From IMG/VR virus record IMGVR_UViG_3300043449_002777, positions 1-43,364 of that record: 43,364 nucleotides of DNA; one strand, 5' to 3'. The number at the start of each line of letters is the position of its first letter. Position 1 is the first letter of the stretch. Position numbers and translations under genes: made by a program. Shown in pieces: positions 17,550-25,210 of the stretch. Origin of the DNA: a virus. Under the pieces are notes generated by a model. That model ran no database searches, was not told the DNA's origin, and worked only from the letters and a program-made list of their open reading frames with translations.

Positions 17550-17557
17550 AATAAATA
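17550..17557 (+). promoter_or_regulatory. TAAATA late-promoter-like motif, 4 bases before an ATG
   Basis: AATAAATA followed by ACTC and the ATG at 17562, with no Shine-Dalgarno between. The surrounding 29 bases repeat the 16875 element with about three differences. Confidence 0.5.
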
Positions 17558-17561
17558 ACTC

Positions 17562-18413
17562 ATGCTTAGATTTTCTGAATTTATTCGTTTATCATTCAAT
17601 GAAATCGTAGAGCCGATGAAAACAACGGCCAAACGAAGGAATATAGTCAAAGATGCTGGTACGATGCGTGCTACGCCTGTTATTGAGTATCAATTTCAAA
17701 CATCTCTCGGCAACATAGTAAAGCTTCATTTTAGAAAAAAGGATGATAATCCTTTAACTTACGATGTGTCTTTTTATGTCAATGACACACAATACGATGA
17801 TGCCAGCAGGACTGATAGCAGCACTCGTGATCCTGAGATATTGAGTAAAATTTTGTATTTGGTTAGAAAAAAAGCAGATTCGCTTAAAGCTGAAGAGATA
17901 CATTTCCTTGCTCAGAAGGGCGAAGGGGATGTTAAAGTGGTAAGGAATTTAAACATTGAAGAATATAAGCCGAATGCTTTACAACAACTTAATTTATTGA
18001 AACAGTGGCTTCAAAGATATGAAGTCAAAATGATAGAGCCAAATAAAGAAATATATTTGAAGCTTAAAAGGCCCATACCGCCAGCCAGACCAGATATAGA
18101 TGTAGCAAGATGGGTCCGAGTTATTGATGAGTGCATAGCACTTATATCAAAGGGCCAGACCTTAGATATGAATAATCTAGAGGGCTCCATGTACACTCAA
18201 AACATTGAAGCCAATTATCCGCAATACAAAGTTTTGATTGAAGCGTTGCGTAACTATACAAACGCTGTCATGTCTAATACAGAATTCGGTTTTCAGAAAC
18301 GCAGAAACAGAAGGGCGTCATTGTATTCAAGATTGTTGGATAGATATTTCTCTGATTGGGATGTCAAACAGAGCAACGATTCTTTTGTTATGAAAAGACA
18401 ACAATCTTCTTAA
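17562..18413 (+). CDS. Hypothetical protein with capsid-targeting-like N-terminus
   Basis: A 283-residue protein of unknown family. It opens MLRFSEFIRLSFNE, fitting the F-x-x-F-I pattern of the capsid-targeting-like set, with a possible cleavage after FNE. The central part has a beta-rich region (NIVKLHFRKK, LTYDVSFYVND) and a helical C-terminal half. There is no ribosome site; the TAAATA motif lies 4 bases upstream of the ATG. Its TAA interlocks with the stop of the convergent Cys-rich gene at 18410-18413. Confidence 0.8.
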   Translation: MLRFSEFIRLSFNEIVEPMKTTAKRRNIVKDAGTMRATPVIEYQFQTSLGNIVKLHFRKKDDNPLTYDVSFYVNDTQYDDASRTDSSTRDPEILSKILYLVRKKADSLKAEEIHFLAQKGEGDVKVVRNLNIEEYKPNALQQLNLLKQWLQRYEVKMIEPNKEIYLKLKRPIPPARPDIDVARWVRVIDECIALISKGQTLDMNNLEGSMYTQNIEANYPQYKVLIEALRNYTNAVMSNTEFGFQKRRNRRASLYSRLLDRYFSDWDVKQSNDSFVMKRQQSS

Positions 18414-18820
18414 TGTGGCTCATGCAAGGCTTCTCTAGCTATTTGTCTGACTTTGCACATTAGACAAGTGTGCCCATGATAAGAGTCACATTCGCAACCT
18501 TGTGTGTTCACAATTGAAATAAGTCCTTCTTTCAACTTTAGTATTTTGTCTTTGGACTTAGGTTTGTCTTCTGGCGAATTGATGAAGTTCTTTGCCCAAT
18601 ATTCTGCGTGTCCACTTTCATCGAACTTACGAAGTGCATCTTGAATGTGAGTTTCCATGCAGCCGATATATTGATTGCCATTTTTCCAGATGCCATAGTC
18701 TTGCAAGCAAGTAGCATATCCTTCTCTGTATGCCTTTTTGAAGCAACCGTGACAATGAACGGTGCCTCCATTGACGCTTACGCCACCACATGATTTGCAT
18801 TCCACTGGCTCAGTCAGCAT
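18410..18820 (-). CDS. Cys-rich zinc-binding protein
   Basis: A 136-residue protein with an N-terminal CKSCGG plus CHGC pair (zinc ribbon) and a C-terminal CECDSYHGHTCLMC cluster. The helical middle has an IGCMETHIQDAL segment. Function unknown; nucleic-acid binding is plausible. It follows the HD hydrolase gene by 14 bases on the same strand. Confidence 0.78.
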   Translation of the reverse strand: MLTEPVECKSCGGVSVNGGTVHCHGCFKKAYREGYATCLQDYGIWKNGNQYIGCMETHIQDALRKFDESGHAEYWAKNFINSPEDKPKSKDKILKLKEGLISIVNTQGCECDSYHGHTCLMCKVRQIAREALHEPH

Positions 18821-18834
18821 TTTGTTATTTTCTT

Positions 18835-19410
18835 TTAAGACTTATCATCTTTGAGGCAATCCCATTGATCACCGTCGTCCATTCGGGCACTAATGCCATC
18901 GCATAAGTGTAATAGCCACGCCAAGCGACTATTGGGAGCGACAGGACTTCCCCAAGCTCTTAAGCCGTGATGAGCCAAAATGGCGTGTAAGACTTCATCT
19001 TGGTCTTGGAAGCCATAGTCCTTCGCAGTTTGGCTCCAAACAATTCCAGATCGGCTAATATGATGAATGTTTCTCTTGTGTGGAGTTGCTTGCCATTCGC
19101 AAATATTTTTATCATTTTTAGATGGCAAAAAATCATAATCCCACATTTTGCCTGCATCATGAAACAAAGCAGCGAGAAACAATTTTTGTTCACAAACTGC
19201 TTTATTCAAAGGCTTAAAATATTCATTATTTTGAAGACAAAGTTCTACTACTTCAAAAGTATGTTGTAATAGTCCACCATTGCCGTAATGATGATGAATC
19301 TTTTTGGCAGAACCTGAACAGAGTGCAAACCTTCCGTCGTCCAGAATGGCATTGGCCAATGGCAGAACTTCGTATTTTTTAGCTAAAAGCTTTAGTGCAG
19401 AAGTTTGCAT
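18835..19410 (-). CDS. HD-domain phosphohydrolase
   Basis: A 191-residue metal-dependent phosphohydrolase. Motifs in order are GNGGLLQH50, ALFHDAGK with H84 and D85, an HHISRS histidine pair, an ILAHHG motif and a final LHLCDGISA with Asp. This order matches HD proteins of the YhaM/OB-HD type and nucleotide phosphohydrolases. I set the start at the ATG at 19410; a TTG four codons earlier lacks a ribosome site too. It lies just downstream of the tRNA 3' half. A second HD domain is fused to the nucleotidyltransferase at 20649-22832, so both may act on RNA ends or nucleotides. Confidence 0.85.
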   Translation of the reverse strand: MQTSALKLLAKKYEVLPLANAILDDGRFALCSGSAKKIHHHYGNGGLLQHTFEVVELCLQNNEYFKPLNKAVCEQKLFLAALFHDAGKMWDYDFLPSKNDKNICEWQATPHKRNIHHISRSGIVWSQTAKDYGFQDQDEVLHAILAHHGLRAWGSPVAPNSRLAWLLHLCDGISARMDDGDQWDCLKDDKS

Positions 19411-19431
19411 ATTGGACGCCAAAAAAGAAAG

Positions 19432-19475
19432 TAGGCCGGACAGGACTCGAACCTGTAACCAACAGATTATGAGTC
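19432..19475 (-). pseudogene. 3' half of a tRNA(CAU) gene
   Basis: On the - strand this holds GACTCATAATC (anticodon loop with CAU), the T arm ACAGG-TTCGAGT-CCTGT and the acceptor 3' strand CCGGCCT plus discriminator A. It matches the 3' part of the intact tRNA at 20063-20135 with about five differences, two of which are compensatory in the T stem. No D arm or acceptor 5' strand precedes it. The acceptor strand pairs fully, with one G-U, with the 5' half at 20548-20578. Confidence 0.8.
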
Positions 19476-19513
19476 AATTTCGCCTGCGGTTGTAATTGCT
19501 GCCAATTAAGTAA

Positions 19514-20005
19514 TCATAATCCTTCACTCCAGTGAAGTTCTGAGTGGCAGTTGTTGCACAAAAGTGAACACTTGTCTAATTCGTTTTTCACTTTTTCCAA
19601 CAATCTGTTTTTCATCAAATTCCAATCAGGATCTTTTTGAGAAGTATCTTTGTGATGAAAACTTAAAGCACCCAAACACTTATCGTAACCACAAATTTCG
19701 CATTTGCTGCCTTTGTAATCAACAAACTCCTGCTTTCTCTCTCTCCACTTTCCTGAATTTTTTTTTCGCTGACAGTCATTGCAAAGACTCTTGTGGAATT
19801 TTTTAGTCGATTTGTTCAAAGAAAAAGCGTTATTAGGATTGGTTTCACCACAATTTTTACAACAAAACTTAATTCGTTTTATTGTTTTAAGATTGTATTT
19901 CTTTAACCAATGCTTAATCGAACTTTGGCTTTTGTTTGTTCTTTCTGCAATTTGTCGTTGAGATAAACCACTATCAACGAGACTTGCCAATTCGCTTTTA
20001 TCCAT
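19514..20005 (-). CDS. HNH endonuclease with N-terminal helix-turn-helix, inserted in the tRNA locus
   Basis: A 163-residue protein. Residues 1-40 form a resolvase-like helix-turn-helix (LSQRQIAERTNKSQSSIKHWL). Next are CKNC and CNDC zinc pairs. The HNH core follows: CEICGYDKCLGALSFHHKD, then NLMKNRLLEKV, then CSLLCNNCHSELHW. This HTH-HNH layout is common for free-standing phage homing endonucleases. It lies between the intact tRNA and the tRNA 3' half, suggesting that it caused or exploited the break in the tRNA gene. Confidence 0.9.
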   Translation of the reverse strand: MDKSELASLVDSGLSQRQIAERTNKSQSSIKHWLKKYNLKTIKRIKFCCKNCGETNPNNAFSLNKSTKKFHKSLCNDCQRKKNSGKWRERKQEFVDYKGSKCEICGYDKCLGALSFHHKDTSQKDPDWNLMKNRLLEKVKNELDKCSLLCNNCHSELHWSEGL

Positions 20006-20062
20006 ACAATTACATAGTATGGATTAACTCATTTTTTATGAGCAAGCAAATTAAATTTTGAG

Positions 20063-20135
20063 TAGGCCGAGCAGGACTCGAACCTGCAATCAACGGATTA
20101 TGAGTCCGCTGCATTAACCATTATGCTACCGGCCC
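20063..20135 (-). tRNA. tRNA with CAU anticodon (Met or lysidine-type Ile)
   Basis: A 73-base cloverleaf. Acceptor GGGCCGG/TCGGCCT (two G-U pairs), D arm GCAT-AATGGTTA-ATGC, anticodon stem GCGGA/TCCGT with loop CTCATAA (anticodon CAT), variable TGATT, T arm GCAGG-TTCGAGT-CCTGC, discriminator A. No 3' CCA is encoded, so maturation needs a CCA-adding enzyme. A fusion protein of that type is encoded just downstream in the window at 20649-22832. The first pair is not the C1-A72 mismatch of initiator tRNA, so elongator Met or Ile2 is more likely. Confidence 0.94.
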
Positions 20136-20151
20136 AGTTAAGTTACGGATG

Positions 20152-20529
20152 TTACGCAGCCTTAATTTCAATTCTTTCTGATGGATCATTATTTTGAGTT
20201 TCATTTGTTCCAGACATTGAACAATCTGGTCCCGGCACAGACCATTTAGTGAAAAACGTCTTAAATCCACCCTTGATGGGATTTCGATCATTTATGTCTA
20301 GGATGAACTCAGAGACCAACTCCCACATATCAGAATCAAGCCCACCGTCTTTGTTTCTGTGTCCATCAATGTCCAAGTAAAGATGCCTTGGTTGGTTAGG
20401 AAACTTTTGTTGTGCTTCCCAAACGCATTTCACCAAGGCTTTCACGGCGTCTCCAAAATTTTCTCGTTTGAAAACAACGTGATAAATGGCAATCGCCTTG
20501 CCTTCTTGTTTAACTTTTTGTTTGTTCAT
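20152..20529 (-). CDS. Hypothetical protein within the split tRNA locus
   Basis: A 125-residue protein. The GGAG site precedes three consecutive ATG codons, and the third (20529) has the best spacing. Segments IAIYHVVFKRE and RHLYLDIDGHRNKDGG suggest an alternating strand fold with an acidic loop; no family recognised. It begins immediately after the tRNA 5' half and ends 16 bases before the intact tRNA on the same strand. Confidence 0.72.
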   Translation of the reverse strand: MNKQKVKQEGKAIAIYHVVFKRENFGDAVKALVKCVWEAQQKFPNQPRHLYLDIDGHRNKDGGLDSDMWELVSEFILDINDRNPIKGGFKTFFTKWSVPGPDCSMSGTNETQNNDPSERIEIKAA

Positions 20530-20547
20530 CATCATCTCCAAATACGG

Positions 20548-20578
20548 GTCGCTGCTCTAACCATTGAGCTACCGGCCC
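20548..20578 (-). pseudogene. 5' half of a tRNA gene
   Basis: On the - strand it has acceptor 5' strand GGGCCGG, TA, D arm GCTC-AATGGTTA-GAGC, then A and GCGAC of the anticodon stem. It then runs into the ribosome site of the 20529 gene, with no anticodon loop or 3' half. It matches the intact tRNA closely and is complementary in the acceptor to the 3' half at 19432-19475, from which it is separated by 1072 bases. Confidence 0.8.
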
Positions 20579-20648
20579 TCAAAAATCTGAATCAGTATAC
20601 TGGCGATGCAAGTTAGAGTCTATCGATTTTTGAGTGACAAAAAGACAA

Positions 20649-22832
20649 TCAACCATTTTTCCAGCGTTGAAAACTTGTTTCATAGTCATTGGCTTGTCTC
20701 TTTCTCATTTCGGCACCGATTTCTGGACCCATTTTAGTCAGACCGAGTTCTTTTTGGATATCTTCGCCACTGAATTTGGTCGGTTCGTATTGTCCTAAGT
20801 GGGCCAAATGATCTTGGTCAACTTCGTGACCAACCATAGGATGGAACTGTCGTAGCAACTCTCTGCGTTGACTTGGGTTCTTTTTGTAGAGAGATACGGC
20901 GTGTTGACTCATGTCATCATGAGTTGGGTTTTTGGCGACATTCCAACTTTTGATCAACGAAGATACCTCGTCTACGACATCATTTGGCCACTTCATTGAG
21001 TTGAGTCTTTTGCGAATTTCATCTGGACTTCCAGCTTTTCTCAGAAGAACTGCCAAAGTTAAAACGACTTTGTTTTTGTTGACATTTTCCTTTTCTTCGC
21101 CTTTCAAGCCCAAAGATGATGGTAATTTTTCCAGATGTTCGACAGCATCCATGTCCAAAGTCATGCCCGGAAACATATAAGGTAGGGCACCAATGGCATC
21201 AAATCCATGTAAAACTATACGAGGATCTCTGGCTTTGATTAACGCTGCAACAAATTCAGCTTGAATGCGTTCAGGAGAAACGCCTTCCAAGCTACTGAAT
21301 TTCTTCATAGCTTCGAAGGTTTGAGGGTCGAGAACATCTTTAAGATGATCTGTATTGAAGATGCCGTGAAATCTTACACCACGAAGAACCCGTAACGGAT
21401 CTTCAGAAAAACGATCATGTGCAGATCCTACTGGATTTACTTTCTTTTGTTTGATGTCATCAAATCCTTTGCCCCCGCCAAAATCAATGATTGTACCGAG
21501 GCCACCGGCTTCACGAGGCATATCATAATAAAGAGCATTGAAGGTAAAGTCTCTTCTGCGATAATCATTTTTGGCATCAGAAGCTTTTACAGAGGATGGA
21601 CGGCGTCTATCTTCGTATCCAGACTCTTCTCTAAAGGTTGCAATTTCAAATTCTTGGTGATCGATTATTGCTGAAATTACACCAAAGGCTTCTCCTTTAG
21701 GAATATATTTGATTCCTGCGTTTTCCAGAATTTGTATCACTTCATTTGATAGTGCATCTGTGGCAAAATCTACATCTTTGATTTCAAAGGGCACACCATG
21801 ATATTTGCTCATCAAATAATCTCTAACGGTTCCACCCACCACATAAAATGTTTTGCCTGCATCTTTAAAAACATTTGAAAGAATGGTTGAGCCATTCTCA
21901 AATTTTCCCAAAGGAATATTTGCACGCATGGTAGCTGGTTCAGATTCTTGCGATTCAATAAATTGTCTGAAATTCATTTTCGATTCTTTGATCAGAGATT
22001 CAATTTCATCAGAAGTTAAGTTGAATTTGCCATTTTTGGTCATACCTGTGAGAGCCATGCGAATTTGATCAGTGGTTCGTCCTTTCTGTTTCAAATTTTG
22101 TACGACTATTTCTGGATTATCGCCAATAGGTTGGCTCGCACTTTTGGTTCTTCTGTTCATTTCTGAGCTATATAAATCAGAAGTCTTGTAAATCCCACTC
22201 AATCCTTGTTCGGCTGCTCCGGTATTTGATTGGGCAAATTGTTTGGCTGTGTTCCAATCAACTCCCCCTTGTCCACCTCTGCCCATTCTATCCATAAGCA
22301 GGAGAACTAACAATAATTTGATTTTTCTATCTGGCTTGTATTTGCCATTTTCGTCCAAAAGTTCTTTTTTGAGTGCTTTATTTTGGAAGCCATCTTTGTC
22401 TTTGAGGCTCATGTGGTATTTGATAACCCACCAAAGATCGTCTTTGTCTTGGAGATTGGCTTTCTCGTACATTTGGTGCCAAATTGGGCCAAGACGACGC
22501 ATGGCTTTTTCGAAAGTTCTGGGATCTTCATGTCCGTGAGCACTGAGAGTTTCCGGGTCTAAAGCGTCTCCTTTCCCGATATCGTGCAAAAGCCCAGCAA
22601 ATCTGAGGATATTGATGTCTTCTTTTGTGAAATTCAGGTCCAAATTAGACAAAGGTCCAGTTGGGTCTTCGGCTTGTTTGTTTTTTATTAGCTGTATAGC
22701 TGGATTAAGCGAAGCTCTGACCATCATTGTGTGACGATCTACAGGCCCTTCTGGATGATGCTTAGGGTTCTGAGGTACTTGGAGTTGATCTCTCAAGGAC
22801 GATTCGATTATCCATTGTTGGAAACTTTTCAT
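20649..22832 (-). CDS. HD hydrolase fused to CCA-adding/poly(A)-polymerase-type nucleotidyltransferase, with two capsid-targeting-like motifs
   Basis: A 727-residue two-part protein. Part 1 (1-285) opens MKSFQQWIIES and is an HD domain with H34 (DRHTMM) and H83/D84 (LLHDIGKGD). Part 2 opens with MNFRQFIES at residue 286 and is a class II nucleotidyltransferase: VVGGTVRDYL (GG 333-334, RD 337-338), DVDFATD (D353, D355), RRRDFTFNALYYD and RFSEDPLRVLRGVRF. CCA-adding enzymes repair tRNA ends, and the tRNA here lacks an encoded CCA. Both parts begin with a motif like the T4 capsid-targeting sequence, so the prohead protease could separate them after FIE. A TAAATA motif lies 7 bases before the ATG and there is no ribosome site. 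Confidence 0.93.
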   Translation of the reverse strand: MKSFQQWIIESSLRDQLQVPQNPKHHPEGPVDRHTMMVRASLNPAIQLIKNKQAEDPTGPLSNLDLNFTKEDINILRFAGLLHDIGKGDALDPETLSAHGHEDPRTFEKAMRRLGPIWHQMYEKANLQDKDDLWWVIKYHMSLKDKDGFQNKALKKELLDENGKYKPDRKIKLLLVLLLMDRMGRGGQGGVDWNTAKQFAQSNTGAAEQGLSGIYKTSDLYSSEMNRRTKSASQPIGDNPEIVVQNLKQKGRTTDQIRMALTGMTKNGKFNLTSDEIESLIKESKMNFRQFIESQESEPATMRANIPLGKFENGSTILSNVFKDAGKTFYVVGGTVRDYLMSKYHGVPFEIKDVDFATDALSNEVIQILENAGIKYIPKGEAFGVISAIIDHQEFEIATFREESGYEDRRRPSSVKASDAKNDYRRRDFTFNALYYDMPREAGGLGTIIDFGGGKGFDDIKQKKVNPVGSAHDRFSEDPLRVLRGVRFHGIFNTDHLKDVLDPQTFEAMKKFSSLEGVSPERIQAEFVAALIKARDPRIVLHGFDAIGALPYMFPGMTLDMDAVEHLEKLPSSLGLKGEEKENVNKNKVVLTLAVLLRKAGSPDEIRKRLNSMKWPNDVVDEVSSLIKSWNVAKNPTHDDMSQHAVSLYKKNPSQRRELLRQFHPMVGHEVDQDHLAHLGQYEPTKFSGEDIQKELGLTKMGPEIGAEMRKRQANDYETSFQRWKNG

Positions 22833-22839
22833 GACTCAT

Positions 22840-22847
22840 TATTTAGG
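22840..22847 (-). promoter_or_regulatory. TAAATA late-promoter-like motif, 7 bases before an ATG
   Basis: On the - strand, CCTAAATA then ATGAGTC then the ATG at 22832. No Shine-Dalgarno in between, so a leaderless transcript is expected if this is the -10 element. Confidence 0.5.
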
Positions 22848-22892
22848 CACTTCTTGTTCAAAGCTGAAAATCGAAAATTGGGGAAAAACAGC

Positions 22893-22920
22893 TTTACTGA
22901 GGGGTGGGTGAGCCTATAAT
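22893..22920 (+). promoter_or_regulatory. Sigma-70-type promoter for the nicotinamidase/VWA operon
   Basis: TTTACT at 22893-22898, 16-base spacer, perfect TATAAT at 22915-22920, 47 bases before the ATG at 22968. It is the best host-type promoter in the window and suggests early transcription of the + strand operon. Confidence 0.65.
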
Positions 22921-22967
22921 CCTGTGTCGTCGGAAAGTTCAACCACTTCAGTTTCGGGAGAAGAGTT

Positions 22968-23843
22968 ATGCAGAAGGTTCACCTAGTGGTGATTGACCCG
23001 CAAAATTCATTTTGCAAGGTTGTGCCACCGTCTGATCAACAGACGAGTCATGACGGAGAATTGTGTGTCTCTGGGGCGTGGCAGGACATGGAGAGAGTCG
23101 CAACAATGGTGCGACGTTTAGGGAAGAAAATTTCCCAAATTCACGTCACGCTGGACAGCCATCACCAGTGGCATATTGCCCATCCGTGCTGGTTCAAAGA
23201 CAGCAAGGGTTTGCCCCCTGCACCTTTCACTTTGATGAGAAATGAGAATGGCACGATCATTGGCTCACAGTTTGACGCCAATGGCCAGCCTCATGATGTG
23301 GGTGAGTATACTCCGACCTTGTTTGGCGATGCTTACAAGTGGACTTACAAGTATCTTTCGGAACTTTCGACGGGTGGTCGTTACCCACACGTTATTTGGC
23401 CCTACCACTGTCTGATCGGCACGCCGGGTCACAACATTGTGGCACCTCTTGGCGATGCAATTTTCGAGTGGGAGCAGAATGTTCGTCAAACTGTGAACAA
23501 AATCACCAAGGGGTCTTGTCGATTTGTTGAGCACTTTTCTGCCGTCCGTGCCGAGGTTCCTTTTGGAGAAGATCCTTCCACGCAGTTGAACACTGACTTT
23601 GTGACTATGCTTGGTCACGAAGCCGATGAAGTGTTGATTGCTGGAGAGGCTCTGTCTCACTGTGTGGCCAACACATTCCGAGACATTGCCAATGAGTTGG
23701 GAGATGACTTCGTTAAGAAGTGTGTTCTTCTTGAGGACGCCTCTTCGAACGTCACTGGTTTTGAGGCTTACGGCGAGCAGTTCGTCAAAGACATGGTTGC
23801 TCGTGGAATGCGTAAAACCACGACTGCTGATTACCTCAAGTAA
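22968..23843 (+). CDS. Nicotinamidase/isochorismatase-family cysteine hydrolase
   Basis: A 291-residue enzyme likely to hydrolyse nicotinamide to nicotinate. Motifs in order: IDPQNSFC (D10, catalytic acid), TLDSHHQW with metal ligands D63 and H65, WPYHCLIGTPGH with H147, a Lys181-containing KGS segment, and GEALSHCVANTF with nucleophile C232. The WPxHC and D-x-H metal site favours nicotinamidase over isochorismatase. It is longer than the usual 200-220 residues because of an insert at about 75-135. It heads a + strand operon under a sigma-70-like promoter, behind a GGGAG site, with GC-rich codon use. A role in NAD salvage or countering NAD-depleting defence is inference. Confidence 0.88.
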   Translation: MQKVHLVVIDPQNSFCKVVPPSDQQTSHDGELCVSGAWQDMERVATMVRRLGKKISQIHVTLDSHHQWHIAHPCWFKDSKGLPPAPFTLMRNENGTIIGSQFDANGQPHDVGEYTPTLFGDAYKWTYKYLSELSTGGRYPHVIWPYHCLIGTPGHNIVAPLGDAIFEWEQNVRQTVNKITKGSCRFVEHFSAVRAEVPFGEDPSTQLNTDFVTMLGHEADEVLIAGEALSHCVANTFRDIANELGDDFVKKCVLLEDASSNVTGFEAYGEQFVKDMVARGMRKTTTADYLK

Positions 23844-23891
23844 TCATTGGTATTAACCCTCTCATTCAATTTCATTCACAAGGAAAAATTC

Positions 23892-24620
23892 ATGTCTTCT
23901 GAAAATTTGGAACAGCACAAGATTGGCCATTTTGGCTTTAGTGCTGTTCATGTTGATAGCTTGGCTGCATCAGGTTACACACTTGTAACAATTGTGTGTG
24001 ACCGAAGTGGAAGCACGAGCGGATTTCAAAAGGAAATGGAATCTGCTCTGAAGGAAGTTATCAAGGCTTGTCAGTCTTCACCACGGGCGGACAATCTCTT
24101 GATGCGTGTGATCACCTTTGATAACACGCACTCTGAGTTTCACGGCTTCAAGATGCTCGAAAGCATTAATTTGGGTGATTACGACGGATCTTTGAATCCG
24201 GGTGGCTCAACGGCATTGTTTGATGCCATGATCAACGGGATTGAAGGCACCAACAACTACGCCAAGCAGTTGGCACAGCAGGACTTTGATGTCAATGCAA
24301 TCTTGTTTTTCATCACTGACGGTGATGACAACGCAAGTACCTACGGCATCAATCAGATCAAGGATGCTTTGGGGCATTCAGTGCGTTCCGAAGATTTGGA
24401 AAGCATGGTCACAATTTTGCTTGGAGTGAATGTCAAAGAACAGCATTTCAAGAACCGACTGGAAACGGTTCACAAAGACTGTGGTTTGACGCAATTTGAG
24501 TTTCTTGAAAACGCAAGTGCGAAGACGCTTGCAAAACTGGCAAACTTTGTGAGCCAGTCGATTTCGTCACAGTCACAGGCTCTTGGATCTGGTGGGCCTT
24601 CCAAGTCAATCAATTTCTAA
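23892..24620 (+). CDS. VWA-domain protein (TerY-like)
   Basis: A 242-residue von Willebrand factor A protein, started at the ATG behind AAGGAA. The metal-ion-dependent adhesion site is complete: D37-x-S39-x-S41 (CDRSGS), T107 (NPGGSTALFD) and D143 (FITDGDD). The single compact VWA domain without membrane segment resembles TerY. TerY homologues occur with a PP2C phosphatase and a protein kinase as the TerY-P triad, and both partners follow here within 1.5 kb. GC-rich codon use like the nicotinamidase upstream. A terminator lies just after the stop. Confidence 0.9.
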   Translation: MSSENLEQHKIGHFGFSAVHVDSLAASGYTLVTIVCDRSGSTSGFQKEMESALKEVIKACQSSPRADNLLMRVITFDNTHSEFHGFKMLESINLGDYDGSLNPGGSTALFDAMINGIEGTNNYAKQLAQQDFDVNAILFFITDGDDNASTYGINQIKDALGHSVRSEDLESMVTILLGVNVKEQHFKNRLETVHKDCGLTQFEFLENASAKTLAKLANFVSQSISSQSQALGSGGPSKSINF

Positions 24621-24641
24621 TCAAAAGAAATTGACTTAACG

Positions 24642-24673
24642 AAACACCCAGATTGCAAAATCTGGGTGTTTTT
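24642..24673 (+). terminator. Rho-independent terminator after the VWA gene
   Basis: Thirteen-base stem AAACACCCAGATT / AATCTGGGTGTTT with GCAA loop and T run. A second weaker dyad, AATTTCT/AGAAATT flanked by AAGTC/GACTT, overlaps the VWA stop at about 24603-24637. It may allow partial read-through to the PP2C and kinase genes. Confidence 0.9.
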
Positions 24674-24700
24674 GTAGGTGAAACTAAAATTGGCACCAAA

Positions 24701-25210
24701 ATGATTATCAAAAAATTGTTTCAAAGCGAACAAGAATTTTTAAACTATGCGTGGTCATGGATTGGGCCAGATCACCAAAAAATTTGGCGAGATGAGGATG
24801 TGCCTTTATTGGAGCCATTTTTCGCAGCTACAAAAAATGGAAATCATAATGTTGAATGGACAGATGAAATCAAAGCATCTTTTGATCATTATGAGAAATG
24901 TAAATTAGAATACGCAGATGATCGAATCGACAAAAGAGACGCTTGTCAAAACATTGACATTGATTATCTGCTTGATTTCTTTTTTCTTGAAGAAATTGAT
25001 GCAGAAATTGATTTAGATATATCCAACTTAAAAATTGCAGAAGAGCATAAAACAAAAATGTCATTTCCCATGATATTTGTGGGTTTTATTGACAGCACTT
25101 TTGACAGATCGGGTAGCTCAGGCTACTGCTTATCGGATTACGTTTGTCTTTCAGAGTTCTCGTCAGAAAAAACTCAACTTCCATCACTTGGAGCAAATCA
25201 TGCACTCTGA
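24701..25210 (+). CDS. Acidic hypothetical protein in the VWA-PP2C interval
   Basis: About 169 residues from the ATG at 24701; an in-frame ATG at 24653 lies inside the terminator. Very acidic, with dense Asp/Glu between 85 and 125 (IDIDYLLDFFFLEEIDAEID), no recognised domain. It overlaps the PP2C start by 11 bases, implying translational coupling and a possible role with the phosphatase and kinase. Confidence 0.68.
   Translation: MIIKKLFQSEQEFLNYAWSWIGPDHQKIWRDEDVPLLEPFFAATKNGNHNVEWTDEIKASFDHYEKCKLEYADDRIDKRDACQNIDIDYLLDFFFLEEIDAEIDLDISNLKIAEEHKTKMSFPMIFVGFIDSTFDRSGSSGYCLSDYVCLSEFSSEKTQLPSLGANHAL

Noticed and set aside
19432-20578. Group I intron in a tRNA gene
   Set aside because: No conserved intron core could be made out by eye, the interval contains a whole second tRNA, and the anticodon stems of the halves do not match.
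20541-20616. Possible second complete tRNA near 20578
   Set aside because: Only acceptor 5' strand, D arm and part of the anticodon stem exist; the sequence then enters a coding gene, so it is listed as a half-gene.
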